From the NCBI RefSeq assembly GCF_000801105.2, contig NC_079516.1:1302001-1366000 (forward strand): 64,000 bases of DNA, in the 5' to 3' direction. Below are positions 12,061 through 25,600 of this stretch, one piece after another. Within the stretch, counting starts at the first letter, position 1. The number at the start of each line of letters is the position of its first letter. Source of the stretch: Raphanus sativus. Taxonomy: Eukaryota; Streptophyta; Magnoliopsida; Brassicales; Brassicaceae. The notes beneath the pieces are model-generated. The model did no database searches and was not told where the DNA came from. It was given only the letters and a program-made list of their open reading frames with translations. Made by a program: the position numbers and the translations under genes.

Positions 12061-13236
12061 AATCTAATAGTATTTTTTTTGAAATAGCTAACTTTTCAAA
12101 ATTTTATGATTATATAACACTTACAAAATTTACTTACTTACCTAAATGATTTAATGAATAAATTAGTTAAATTTTGAACCGAACTCTCTCAAAGAGAAAA
12201 AATTGAACAGAAGCGTTTTCTGTTTTTTAATCAATTGGTTTAGTTAATGAATTAGTTAAAATGTCAACCAAAGCATTTCTCTGTTTTTTCTAAGTGTGTG
12301 TATATGTGTGGCTACATATCTAATTATTTATCTTTTCGTCAAAACACAGCTAATTATTTATACCTTTTCTATAGAAATAACATGGTGATTTGATAAGAAA
12401 AAAAAACATAGTGCTTAGTGTAAGAATATTGTATGTTTTTCTTTTAAGATATACTGACGTAAATGCATGATACTTATCACACTCTTTTTTTTAACAACTA
12501 TCACACTCTATCTTCCTCTTTGAATTGGTTTAAACTATGTGTATAAGTTTGATTTATTTTTAGTTTCTTTTAATTTAAAGTTTTAACTATTTTAATTACA
12601 AATTTTATTATTTATAGAAATTATATATTTTTGCTATATTAAACAATTCATAAAAGTTATAACCATTTTACTTTGTTCTCAATATTTGCATTTCTTGAAT
12701 TTGATAAATTTTTAATACATTTTCTTAAATTTTATAATTTAAAAAATTCAAACAAATAAAAGCCAATTTATTATTTAAAATAAAGCAAGTAGCATAAAAA
12801 TATGATATTAATTGTTACTGTCTAATATTAATTGATGTTGTTGGTAGTTTAAGGGAGTAATATTTGGTTGTTACTGCTTCTGTGGAATGATTCTGATGTT
12901 ATTTAGTAAATTTGTTAATCTTGATTTGTTTGATAAGTTATTTTCACTTTGGAATTCCTTGTGGCCGTACTTACACTATAGTTTAAGACTTTAAATAGTA
13001 TGTGGATCCCTTACTAACGTTATGTGAGTTATTAACATTACAATTTTTAACTTGTGAAGATAGCAACTTCATATTCGACCAAAGAAAGGGTATTAGCTTT
13101 ATATCGTTTGGCCACCTTAGATATTCTTTTATTTTTTGGATTGAAGACAATCCGGTTATGTAATTGCAGTACGGTATAGACTATTTTTGACTGTCACCAA
13201 AAGAAAAAAAGAAATATTTGAGAACTGATGGCTACA
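12061..13236. other. AT-rich intergenic DNA
   Basis: Very AT-rich sequence with no sustained reading frame. It is probably the body of old transposons, but no boundaries can be supported. Confidence 0.5.
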
Positions 13237-13245
13237 TTTTGTAAA

Positions 13246-14506
13246 GGAAAAATGATCGCTGGCTACGTGAAGTATTAGCCATCACATGGCTAACCAGGCA
13301 AACTAAACTAATGTATACCTAGCTACACGAAGTATATGTTATGCATGACAACATCCTTCAACTTAATGATATTATGTAATTAACATCACGAGTTTATTTT
13401 CATTCATCCAAAAATAGATGTAGGTGACAGAGACCATTTAAATATCTCGTTTCATCAATTAAAATATTACCAACCTGACCGTAATTTATGTAAAATTAGA
13501 TTTTAAACCGCGTTTTAAAAGCGTAAGATTTTTTTTAACAAAATTTAATTTACAAAATAAATATTTTTAATATTATTTGATAATAATATTTTAGAATTTT
13601 TACTTTAGTATATTTGAAAAGTATATAATTATAATATTTATATTTATATAAATTTGAAAGTCATATAAAATATTATATATTTATTTTTAATTATAAAACT
13701 TATTTAACGTCAATCTGACATTTTATTTGTTTAACACTTATTTGATGTCAACTTAAACCAAATGTTATCTTGTGTATATAGTTATTAATAATATACTTTT
13801 AAGAATAAATGTAATCTAATAATAGAAATCTAATATTACAGTTTTACTAAGTTTAAGTGAATGAAATTTTTGTTTATGAAAATATAAATAAAATAATTCA
13901 TTAATTTAATTAATTTTGTATTAAAAGATAAAATTTTAGAGTCAATATATAAATAGACATCAAATAATTTTTATAATAAAACAATTATCATATAAGTATA
14001 TATCACATAATTAATCAAATGAATTACAGAACTATATTAAAATTTAATAATAAAACAGATTAAAATAATTTAAAAAATAATCTTATATAACTTTCAAATT
14101 TAATAGGAACAAAATAATATAATTATATAGTTTTCAAATTCAATAAAATAAAAAGGTAAAACACTACTAATAAAAAAATATTAAGACATATTGATTTTGT
14201 AAATTAAATTTTGTTAAAAATATTTTTACGCTTTTAAAACCTTGTTTTAAATCTAATTTTAGATAAGCTACGGTCAAATTGATTATATTTTAATTGATAT
14301 GATGTGGTATTTAAATGGTCTTTGTCATCCACATCAGTTTTGGGATGAATGAAATTAAACTCGTGATGTTAACTACATAACATCATTAAGTTGAGGGATG
14401 TTGTCATGCATAACATATGCTTCGTGTAGCTAGGTATACATTAGTTTAGTTTGCATTGTTAGCCATGTGATGGCCAATACTTCATGTAGCCAACAATCAT
14501 TTTTCC
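13246..14506. mobile_element. Fold-back, Mutator-like non-autonomous transposon
   Basis: The two ends are long inverted repeats. The left arm (13246 to about 13562, starting GGAAAAATGATCG) matches the reverse complement of the right arm (about 14190 to 14506) with scattered mismatches, and weaker inverted similarity continues inward. The element is flanked by identical 9-bp direct repeats TTTTGTAAA at 13237-13245 and 14507-14515. Nine-base target duplications and long terminal inverted repeats are hallmarks of Mutator-like elements. The centre is AT-rich and non-coding, so it would depend on a transposase made elsewhere. Total length is 1261 bp. Confidence 0.82.
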
Positions 14507-14689
14507 TTTTGTAAATGCGTTGTTTACAAATCTGTTATAAGAGAATACAACAGTGTGATTTTATATGCTAAATCAAATAGCATGAATTCATAACACTGGA
14601 TTGGGCGGTTTGGGTTGGATCGCCCGGATAATAGCTTTTGACAGTTTCGTCTTAGCCAATACTTCATCTATGAAGTCTCTTCATTATCT

Positions 14690-15040
14690 TAGGAAGACTG
14701 GCTAGATTCACCTGACCTTCTCAACCAGAATTCATCTCCACATGGAGACAATATGTTGGATGTCGGATTCAGTGGCAATAGGTCCTTCTTTCGCCAGCTT
14801 TCAGTCTGACATTTGCTCACTTCTTTGCCTTTGACTAAAACAACAGCTATCTCGAGCATATGTTCTATTTTCTGGCCATAGTGAGAAGCAGCCAGTTGGA
14901 AAAGAACCCTAAGGAATAACAGTAAGACAAACTTGAAGACAATACCTACTCAATACTCGGCCTGCACAGACTCATGCTTCTCCTTAGTGACATGTCTGGG
15001 TTGCTTTTCAAGCTCTCTAGCTTCCTCAGATATCTAAACA
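14690..15040 (-). other. Coding-like minus-strand segments, unidentified
   Basis: On the minus strand about 70 codons are open from near 14900 to a stop near 14694 (QLAASHYGQKIEHMLEIAV...). Upstream of it, around 15035-14958, there is a second charged open piece (ISEEARELEKQPRH... ending VQAEY, stop). The two are separated by a stop and cannot be joined into one product without guessing. They could be relics of a gene or fragments captured by a transposon. Confidence 0.3.
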
Positions 15041-17560
15041 AACAAAACCAATAGCTTATACATCATATTTTGCCATTATTCTACCCAAATAAAGAGACAT
15101 ATATTGCAATCATTTCAGCAAAGAAAAAAGAATTACCCTTAAGAGCTACATGCTTCCTACACAACTACAAACTATCTGAATACTTCTATGTCACATCTAC
15201 TTGAAGAACTTTCTTTTGAAAGTTTGCAAGCCAGTCCTTCAAGTATAGACAAAACCCAACAGTTTCATTTATAGTTGTATTTTGTCTCCGAAGTTTTAGT
15301 TTCAAATTACACGATGATCTTATAAGCAAAAAAAACATTTGTCTTGCAATAAATATTGACCCTTACCGAAAAGATTTCGTGTGATAAGCTTGGTATTTTT
15401 TGTTGATCATGTTCAGTTCATAATCTTAGGAGATTTGCAGTTCGGGCCTACAAAGATAAATAAAACACCAAAACACCATCAAGAGGGTTTTAACTGAAAT
15501 TGATAAATTGTTTACGAAAAAAAAACTAAAATTTGATAGACAACAGAACTCCAGAAATATTGAAACACAAAGTAGAAAGGATCGGATGAGGTGAAGTGAA
15601 TTGAGAAGCGGGCGAGTAAATTACATAATCGCCAACTTACATTGAGCTAGTCTCTGTAACCATAGATAAGATCAACAACTTATTGTGCGGGAATGTGCTC
15701 TTATAATCAAAAGCAAAAGAAAGTTATAATCTTTTGCCTTATAAGGAAACATATACTCAGGGAGAGAGAGCGATAAAAGGATGGGTCCTGATAACCAATG
15801 CTTCTCCGAAATAGTTGAAATAAACGTTAGGATACAATTTTTTTTTGAAACTTTTGAGATTATATGCTAGAATTTGTTTCAATACTAAGATGTGTTTTAA
15901 AAACAGAATACCTTAGAATTGATGAGAAGCATGTCAACTTCCCAGAATCTGAGCAACCTCACCTTCACGGTGGAAGAACAACCCAGAATTCAGATCAGCA
16001 AGTAGAACAGAGGAGTTAGCTATTATACTGAGAAAATTATAAATTCTATTGGATTTGTGAGGATGGTTCTCAAGAGATGAGACCTTACCTTTTTTATAGG
16101 TGAAGATCCATGGCTTGGAAAAGGGATAAAGTGAGATATAATGAATCAGAAATCGTGGAAGCATTTAAGAAGGTTGTTACGAAACGCTTCGGAGGATTAC
16201 AACAGAAGATGAAAAGACGCAATTGAAGCTTGGCAAGAAGTTCTTCACGTCGATTTGACTCACTCAATTCATTGAATCTCCTCCATAGCTGGTGCACACC
16301 GAAGAGGATACGAACCCTAATTTTTGGTCCTCAATTGTTGGTTACAGACGGGAAGAAGAACATAAAACCTAAAGTTCTGTATCGATTTTGGGAGAAGACG
16401 ATGCGTTTCTAAGACGTGTTTCTGATGGGCCAAAACACTTTGACATCGGACGCGTAACGAATCAAGCCCGATAAACCAAGAATGCAGAGTTAATGAAACG
16501 ATGAGTTTCAATCGTCTGGGACACGTGTCGCCTTGTCAAGCCTCGAGTTTATGACCTGTAATCCTAGGTGGCAAGTCCTGGAGTGAGAGAACTCTATTTT
16601 ATATAATTAGATTACATGTTCATGATCTATAGAAAACCATCTGCATGTTTAATGCTTTAACTCATAATTTTTGTCTACAATCATATCTGATCTAAATATA
16701 CTAAAATAAGAGGCTAAATATTTTAAAGTCATAATATCAACTATTAACATCTACATTTTCCTGCTCCACAATTCTTTATTTGTACATTCATTATCTATAA
16801 ATAACCATTCACATCTTTTTTGTTCCAAAACATAAAAAAACACTCAATTCTAGCATCCATAGTTTTCATGATAGAATTCTTATTTTATATGATAAAATTT
16901 ATATCCATTTTCAACTGCCAATATTTCTTCAATCATTTTCTTTTCTATTTACATGCTTACAATCCATATTTTTCTTAGATTAACGTTCTAACTATATCCA
17001 CACTCTTGAATTACAAGATTATATGTTAACCTTTGAACAAACATATGCAATTCGATCAACATATAATCAATCCAAGTTTGAGGTTCTATGAAATTTGAAT
17101 TTTTATACAATTTACATGTATTCGTGTTAAAAAAAAAAATACAATTTACATGTACACAACTCTTTCATCCATATTTTCTTCAACACACAAAATTCTTATC
17201 CGTAATTTATATATCTACATCTACAAAACATTGGCAAATTTAATTGAAAATTAAAATAAAAAGTATATGTACATGGCTATGAATATAATAAAGAAAAAAA
17301 TTATACCATCCTCATCCATCTGTAAACTCAATTTTATTTGAACCTAACTCTCGTCTTTCTGTCCACGAATGTGAAGAAAACTGGTGTGATGTTTCTCATA
17401 TTTGTAATCAAACAGCGTGCCATTATTTAATTCTACTTTAGATCAAAACGGCGAGCAGTTACTCTTTCCTTCATCTTTCAATTTCACTTGGCTGCGATCT
17501 CTACTCGAGTCTCCCCAGTCTTCGTCGTAGCTGAATCTGGAGTGTTGATCGATCACCACC
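15041..17560. other. Intergenic DNA upstream of DEX1
   Basis: The stretch is mostly AT-rich. A moderately GC segment at 15930-16600 contains a minus-strand open frame (16297-16094, starting MHQLWRRFNEL) and an ACACGTGTC/GTTTCAT-rich block resembling the one at about 11910-12010, so the two places may share an old transposon or its captured sequence. The last about 150 bp before 17561 are pyrimidine-rich and are the likely DEX1 leader. Confidence 0.4.
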
Positions 17561-20500
17561 ATGAAATCCCGTGCGCGACGGTGTCTGCTGAGATTCTTCC
17601 TCTTCCTCATCTTATCGAATCCCTCCTACGGAGAAAACAAGTTCAGGGAGCGTAAAGCCACCGATGACGAGCTGGCCTACCCAGAAATGTAATTAGTTTC
17701 TATCTGTATTGACTTTGTGATTATTAAACGCGTCAATTCGATACAATTTGTGCGTATTTATGCTACGATTTTGAGTTTTTGTGTGGTGTCGTATTCGTCG
17801 TCGTGCAGTGATGAAGATGCGTTGTTGAATACGCAGTGCCCGAGAAACTTGGAGCTGAGGTGGCAAACTGAAGTCACTTCTAGCGTTTATGCCACACCCT
17901 TGATTGCTGATATCAACAGGTTTTTTTCATGTTTTTTTTCTGTTTTCCCGCCAATTTTAGTGTTGATTCTGTGCTGGAATCTGATCCTATTTGTGTTCTG
18001 AATTTGAGGATCATGAGTGGTGGCTCAGTTTTTTTTTTCTTTTGTTTCTTGAAGTCCTGATTTGTTTTTTTTTTCTTTGTTACAGTGATGGGAAGCTTGA
18101 CATTGTTGTTCCATCTTTTGTTCACTACCTTGAAGTTCTTGAAGGCTCTGATGGAGACAAGATGCCAGGTACTGGGATATATCTTATCTTTCTTGGGCTT
18201 GTTTACTTAATGATGTAGAGTATCAAGGGGACTTTGGTAAGGTTTACTGATGCGTTGATGAATGCTAGGGTGGCCTGCTTTTCATCAGTCAAACGTGCAT
18301 TCAAGTCCTCTTCTGTTTGATATCGACAAAGATGGTGTTAGAGAAATTGCTCTGGCCACCTACAATGGCGAGGTGCTCTTTTTCAGGTAATTGATAGATA
18401 GATAGATACTTTTTTATCTGTTTTCATGATCTTTTGGTTTTTTTTTGTGTGGGTTTTCATGTGAAGCTTTTTTTGTTTTCTTTTCAGGGTGTCAGGCTTT
18501 TTGATGTCGGATAAGCTAGAAGTTCCACGTAGGAAAGTGCACAAGAACTGGCATGTGGGACTGAACCCTGACCCTGTTGACCGCTCACATCCTGATGTCC
18601 ATGATGATCTGCTTGTGCAGGAAGCTGAGGAAATGAAGTCATCGACCACTCGTAAGTTTTTTTTTACCATATTAAACTTCTACATCAGTTTTCTAGTTTG
18701 CTGCCTTAGTTGAAATTGTGTTCTTCCTCCTGATAATAGTTGACACTGAACTGGTAAAAGATTGGTTGCGTGGTTAAGTTAGTTGAAATTGGAAAGCTAA
18801 GTTTATGCTTGTGGCAGCGGCCTCAGCTGATCTGAAGAATCTTTGTGTGTTTGCGTCTAGTATTTATCGTATGGATTTGCACAATCTGATGAGGCTTTTT
18901 CATCCTCGCTTATCAATATCTCATGTATTAAGACGTTTGAGAAAAGTACATGGAGTCGCTTTGAGTCTTTGATTAAATATTACTTTGTGACTCACTTCTC
19001 CTCTTCGTAGATCCGGATGCAACTACCACAACACCAAATGTTACAGTCTCGATGTCTCATGGGGAGGCTTCAAATGTGTCATCACAAGACGATCAAAAGA
19101 AACCCGAGAATAACCAAACCGAAGCTGTCGTCAAAGCTACTCCAGAGCTGCTGCATAGCTCCTCCGTGGATGTTAGAGCGAATAACTCAGCAGCAAATGA
19201 TACTACAGCCGTATCAACAGAAACTGCCAATGGAAATGTAACCTCCAATGAAGTGGATCAAAGCAAAACCAGTGAAGCTAAGAACGAGACTGTTATTAAA
19301 TTGAATTCTAGTACGGACAATTCGTCTGAAACATTGGGGGCATCTGGTAACAGTAGTACGACAGAGACAGGAACCAAAAGTGGAAGGCGACTTCTGGAAG
19401 ATAATAGCTCGATAGGATCTGCGGACGGCCACTCTGACAATAAAGACAACAGTGAGGGTGTTCGCATGGCCACAGTTGAAAACGATGGAGTATTGGAAGC
19501 TGAAGCAGATTCAGCCTTTGACTTTTTGCGTGATAATGATGAGTTAGGTGATGAGGAATTCTTTTCTGATTATGACGATTATGTTAACGAGACCATGTGG
19601 GGTGATGAGGAATGGGTCGAGGAGAAACATGACTATACAGAAGATTATGTGAATATTGACGCCCATATACTCTGCACTCCTGTGAGTTTCATCTATGTCA
19701 AAAAACCATTATCTTGGATAACTTGCTTTAGTGAGAGATCTTACAGTGTCACTTCTTTTATCAGGTAATTGCTGACATCGACAAAGATGGAGTACAGGAG
19801 ATGGTTGTTGCTGTTTCCTATTTCTTCGACCCTGAGTAAGTTTGTGTTTCATCTCTTTACCATAATCTGTCAATGCAAAAGCATCATCAGATAACTGACC
19901 CTGATAAGCAAACAATTCAGGTATTATGACAATCCAGAACATCTGAAAGAGCTTGGTGGTGGTATTGACATCAAAAACTATGTTGCTAGTTCAATTGTGG
20001 TTTTCAGTCTTGAGACGAAACAAGTTAAGTGGGTCAAAGAGCTAGATTTGAGTACGGATAATGCAAACTTCCGTGCATATATTTATTCTTCCCCAACGGT
20101 GGTTGATCTGGATGGCGATGGTTACTTGGATATTCTTGTGGGCACTTCCTTTGGCTTATTCTACGCCATGGACCATCATGGTAAGTAGCTTCCTGCTGTC
20201 TGTCTTATTTTTACATAGAATACACTAGTCTCATTACAGATTTTGTTACACTCTTGCAAGTCTCAGTGTTGAGTTGAATTCTAAGATTATTGTCTTCTTG
20301 CAGGAAACATCAGAGAAAAATTCCCACTTGAAATGGCTGAGATTCAAGGGGCAGTGGTTGCAGCTGATATAAATGACGACGGAAAGATTGAGCTTGTAAC
20401 AACCGATTCCCACGGAAATGTAGCTGCATGGACTACCCAAGGAGTTGAAATTTGGGAAGTGCATCTAAAGAGTCTTGTTCCCCAGGTAAACGGTTACCTC

Positions 20501-21755
20501 TTTTTATTCTTATCTAGTGTAGAACAGTCTTGTGAATGAACCATTTGTAGGAGCAACAACACGATTCTATCAGTTGACAATAGTGATACCAATCTTCTCT
20601 TTCAGGGTCCTTCAATAGGTGATGTTGATGGTGATGGACATACTGATGTTGTGGTTCCTACAACATCAGGAAACATTTACGTTCTTAGTGGCAAGGATGG
20701 TTCGATTGTTCGTCCTTACCCGTACAGAACTCATGGAAGAGTGATGAACCAACTTCTTCTTGTGGATCTGAACAAGCGAGGTGAGAAAAAGAAGGGACTC
20801 ACCATTGTTACCACATCCTTTGACGGTTACATGTACCTCATAGATGGACCCACCTCATGCACTGACGTTGTTGATATTGGTGAAACTTCGTAAGTCACTT
20901 CCTTTATATTTTTAGTAGTTTGTTTTTTTCTTTTCCAGTGGATTTGATGGCCCAAGATGTTTAACGTTACAGATACAGCATGGTCTTGGCTGATAATGTT
21001 GACGGTGGAGATGATCTTGATCTAATCGTCTCAACTATGAACGGAAACGTCTTTTGCTTCTCTACACCTTCTCCTCACCATCCCCTCAAGGCAAAGATCA
21101 ATTACAACGACATCTTCATGTTTCTTTTATTAATGTGAGTGATTATTGGTTTCACACACTGTTCTCAAAATTATCAGGCTTGGAGATCGACTAATCAAGG
21201 CATGAACAATAAAGCAATCCGTTACAATCGTGAAGGTGTTTTTGTCACTCATTCAACCAGAGGTTTCCGCGATGAGGAAGGCAAAAGCTTCTGGGCTGAG
21301 ATCGAGATTGTTGATAACTACAGATACCCATCTGGTTCACAAGCACCCTACAACGTTACAGTAAGTTCTTTATAGATGGATAGATGATTAGCAATGGCCC
21401 TTGAAACTAAAGTACATCCATTTTTCAAAATGCACAGACGACGTTGTTGGTACCAGGCAACTACCAAGGAGATAGGAGGATAAAGCAGAGCCAAATCTAC
21501 GACCGACCGGGCAAATACAGAATTAAACTACCAACCGTTGGAGTAAGGACAACAGGCACCGTAATGGTGGAGATGGTGGACAAGAATGGACTCCATTTCT
21601 CAGACGAGTTCTCTCTAACGTTCCATATGTATTACTACAAGCTTCTGAAATGGCTGCTTGTCCTCCCGATGCTCGGCATGTTCGGTCTCCTCGTTATACT
21701 ACGGCCTCAAGAAGCTGTTCCCCTCCCTTCCTTCTCGCGCAACAGAGACTTATGA
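17561..21755 (+). CDS. DEX1: DEX1, exine-formation membrane protein with FG-GAP/calcium-binding repeats
   Basis: Thirteen exons: 17561-17688, 17809-17919, 18086-18168, 18269-18386, 18488-18651, 19011-19681, 19765-19835, 19921-20180, 20304-20485, 20606-20889, 20973-21090, 21178-21360 and 21438-21755, totalling 896 residues. The N-terminus is a signal peptide (about 1-24). Repeated beta-propeller/FG-GAP calcium loops are visible as [62 protein letters not shown] and DVDGDGH. Exon 6 encodes a long acidic, Asn/Ser-rich, poorly conserved insert. A single transmembrane helix ([21 protein letters not shown]) lies near the C-terminus. In Arabidopsis DEX1 is needed for primexine and pollen wall patterning. 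Intron 11 begins with GC (AAG/GCAAAG at 21091): reading on gives an extra tail and a stop, so a GC-AG intron is the best fit. The frame is otherwise intact. Confidence 0.95.
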
Positions 21756-21944
21756 TGTGAGGTACTATTACAAGTTTTGAGGTTTTGTATCTTTTTAAAA
21801 AATTATGTAATTCGACTTTTAGTTATTAGTAAAACAATGATGCCATTAATGTATAAGTCTAAGTCCAAACGCAGAACGTAACGAGAAGAAATAAAAAGGG
21901 TACCAAACAAACGCCCTAAAGACAAAACACAAACAGTTCTTTTA

Positions 21945-22301
21945 TCACGAGGGCTGCAACAACGGCCTCTTACCAAGTCTCTTCATCTCTCTCTCCATAT
22001 TTCCTGTGAGCATCAGCCTAAACATCTTGAGATCGCACAGAAACGACCAGACCGGGTGTCCGAAGCTCGCAGGAACGTTCCCTTCAACGAAGAAGTGGCT
22101 GTACCACGCGAAACCGTACCCGAACAGAGGCACCAGAGCCAGGAACCATCCGCTGATCAGAACCGAACACAGCAGAGCCACGATGCTCGCGATTATCCCC
22201 ATGAAGTGCCATCGTCTCGTCGATGGATTCGAGTGTTGCATCACGTAGAAAGGCCAGAACTCCTCAAAGCTTCTGAAATTCATCTTTTCTCTCCACAACA
22301 A
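21945..22301 (-). CDS. DUF962 (Mpo1-like) small membrane protein
   Basis: A single-exon frame of 118 residues. A second Met at codon 7 (MNFRSFEEFWPFYVMQHSNP, position 22283) is the start I recall for the Arabidopsis relative (about 112 residues) and is probably the true one. Two to three hydrophobic segments are seen (WHFMGIIASIVALLCSVLI, GWFLALVPLFGYGFAW), with the family motif YSHFFVEGNVPASFGHPVWS and a basic C-terminus. DUF962 proteins related to yeast Mpo1 act at the ER in 2-hydroxy fatty acid metabolism, but this short plant subfamily has no function I can assert. It converges tail-to-tail with DEX1 (about 190 bp between stops) and is divergent from the WD40 gene. Confidence 0.9.
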   Translation of the reverse strand: MLWREKMNFRSFEEFWPFYVMQHSNPSTRRWHFMGIIASIVALLCSVLISGWFLALVPLFGYGFAWYSHFFVEGNVPASFGHPVWSFLCDLKMFRLMLTGNMEREMKRLGKRPLLQPS

Positions 22302-22646
22302 GATCGTTGGTTTTCGATTGCTCTCGAGCTTTTTTTTATCCTCCTGCTTGTTTGGTAAGCGAGAGGAAGATTATAAGAAGACGAAACGTAACCAAGTTGA
22401 CAATAACTAAAACCAAAACTATATGGGCCTTTTAAGGCCTACATTAGAATGGGCTTTAAATCAATCTAATTTTGTAACGGAAGATTTTTTTTAAATTTTG
22501 AAAAAATAAACAATCAATTACAAATTGTTTTCCCTCCTATGTACAGTGACGACGATCCCAATCAAATCGGAAAAATCTAAAATCCCTAGAATCACCATCA
22601 TCTCAGAGATTTAGGGTTTTGTTTCTTCTGTTGTTCACTAATTAGA
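22302..22646. promoter_or_regulatory. Shared divergent promoter between DUF962 and WD40 genes
   Basis: The 345-bp interval contains TGGGCC near 22423-22428 with an adjacent AGGCCT, a second GGGCTT at about 22451, and TTAGGGTTTT (reverse-complement telo-box) at 22611-22620. Short intervals with site II and telo-box elements are typical of bidirectional housekeeping promoters in plants. The function is inferred. Confidence 0.45.
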
Positions 22647-25600
22647 ATGAAGCTGAGCCAGAAACTAAAGAAACCTTTTTCACCAGCTAAGGTACTTACC
22701 TCTTAATCAACCACTAATCTCACCAAATCTCGATTCCGTAATAAATTCTGTTTTCTTTTTGCAGCTGATTCTGCAAGAGATAATCGGTTTAACCACTAAG
22801 AACGCCAACGGTTTGGCGTCTGTATCCTGCAGCTCGAAATGTGTATACTTGGCGGGATGCGTTGTGGTGGTCTACGATGTAGACGCGTGTACTCAATCGC
22901 ACCTCCTCGTATCTCACCGTACGCCTAAGACTCTGAGCTGTGTGGCGGTTTCCCACAACGGCCGGTTCGTAGCTGCTGGAGAGGTATGAATGATAAAAAT
23001 GCAATTTTTATTAAAAGATTATATGATGTCTTGATTTGTTTTTTTTTTTAATATGGTGTTTTGATTTGGTGTCCTGTCTCAGTCTTCGAATCTCTCTTCG
23101 GTTTTGATATGGGACTGTGAGAGTTCGGGACTTGTGGCTGAGCTGAAAGGTCACCTCTATGGAGCTCAGTGTCTCTCCTTTTCACCAAACGGTTAGTCTT
23201 TTTAAGGATCTTAGTCGATTAGTTTTCAATGAATTTAATTAATTTTTGGTCTTTTTAGGGGAATATCTGGTGAGTGTTGGAGGATACATATATCTTTGGG
23301 AGTGGCGTAAAAGCGTCTTACTGGCGAAGGTCAAAGCGAGTTCTACTTGCTCTGACGTCACCTCTGTGGCATTCTCGTCCAACGGGAAGTTTATTGTTAC
23401 TTCCGGGAACAAGCATTTGAAGTACTGGACAGTTGGTTCTTTTCAGAGGACGCGGTCAAGTAAAGTAGGATCTTTGGCGTTTCATGGAAAGCCAAATGAT
23501 GGTGGGTTTCAGAAAGGGAACTCGTTTGTGTCGGTGGTACCAGCCAACAGAGTGAGCTCTAGTGGGAGTGACGAACGAGGTGAAGAAGTTATGTTAATGT
23601 ACGCTCTTACAGATGCAGGTATTCAGCTCCATAAATTAACAGGCTGTGAATATGTGTGTTTTGTACAATCATTTTATGCGACGATTATTAAATTTTGTTC
23701 TGATTGCGTAGGTGTTCTGATGCTCATGAGTTGTGATATGTTGATCAAGAAATCAGTGGATCTGAAGGTAGAATGATTTTATTTCACACTAGCTTTTAGA
23801 TTTGCATAAAATTCATTTACCGTATTGTTCTTATGAGCCTAGCAATAAGATTAGTTAGATTGTATGCGTTGAGTGACTCTAGGCGTGTGGACAGCATTAT
23901 TGTTCATGTTCGTTTCTGGGAATTCATTTCTTGGCATAATAATAATTTCTTTGAATGGCTTGCAATGAACTGTCAGGTTGAAAAATGTTTTGCTCTATCT
24001 GCATCCAGTAGATTGATAGCATGCGCTTGCAGCGAGGGAGCGATCCAGCTATTTACTCCTGAAACTTTAGAATATGCTGCCACCATACACTATTCAGATG
24101 CTAGAAAGAGCGACACTGAAACTCATTCTCATTCAGAAGAACTAAAAAATACAGAATCTCATCCTGTTAGCTATCCGGATGCAGTTGCTTGCCAGTTTTC
24201 GACCACAGATAAGATCGGTTAGTGTACAAGAACCTCATAATAGTAGTATGATGCTTTTACTAATCTTCATTGTACCTAAGATTGAATTTTGGTTTCACAG
24301 TTGTCATCTATGGGGATCATAGCCTCTATGTGTGGGATGTGAATGATGTGAACAAGGTAACTATAAATCTATTTCAGTATTTTCCATCGGAAGTTAGTTA
24401 AGAGTGAAGTTCTTTCTGGCTCCAGAGCTACTTCTGAAGTTACCTATTAAAGTTTTGAACACAACTGCATATAGTGAAACCTTTTTTTTCCCTCTTCCAG
24501 CCTACAAGGTGTTCTATGATGATATCACATTCTGCCGGGATTCGGGATATAAAAAACCTCTCTTGTGGAAATCTTCACAATCCAACAGCTGCATGTGTAG
24601 CTAGAGGATGCAATGAAGGGGTTTCCTTCAGTACGTGTTCTGAAGATGGAACCATAAGGTTATGGGATCTTGATCTTCAAATGGATCCGTTACAAGCCAA
24701 TGGAAGCAGCAATGCCTCAGAATCTGAAACACAAGGGACTATGCATTTAGGTAAACTATAACATATACTCAGAATTTGTAAACTAGTAATGAAGATCTTA
24801 TTTTAATTTCCTTATAATGCAGCTAGTGCTGGAATTTTTGAACGCGATCTTGTTGAGACGTGTGGTACGACGTTTGGTTTCCGAGCATTAGCAGTAAGTG
24901 AAGATGGAAAGTACTTAGCAGCTGGTGACTGTGGAGGGAACCTTCATATATATGATCTACAAGAATCTGAATATACATGCTTTACGGTAATATTAGTGTT
25001 CAATTTTGTATTGCTATTTTTCTTCAGTGATTGGTGTCCAGGCATATGCCTCTTATTGCTAAATATATTACAGGATGCTCATGAAGCAGAAATTCAGTCA
25101 TTGAACTTCAGCTTTACTGGACTGAAAGATCTTAATTGTGAAAACGCCTCAAGCAGCGAGTTCTTGCTTGCTTCTGGTGGAAAGGGCGGAGCGATCCACG
25201 TTTATGATGTCAAAAGGTGTTAAAACAACAGCTTTACTATGCTCTTTTGGTTCCACTAAAAGGCCCTACGAACTTATATGTTCTTATTGTCAGGAACTTT
25301 GATCCCGTTGGGAGTGTTTGTGGTTCAGCTGCTGTAAAATCTGTTAAATTTGCATGTAACGGCCGGAAAATTTTAACATCTGGAGCAGATAGGTAATGTT
25401 CTATACGCTCAGGAAAGCTGCAAAATTACTTATAGCGAATATATGGCATAATTGTTGATATTGTTGCAGGTTGCAGTTATTTGACGTTGTCAGAAAAGAA
25501 AGTCATGTGCGTATTTCACCTTCTAAATCTCAAACTCACTCTCACGGAACCATCCATGATATGGCTGTAGATCCAACATCAGGACTTGTTGTCACAGTGG

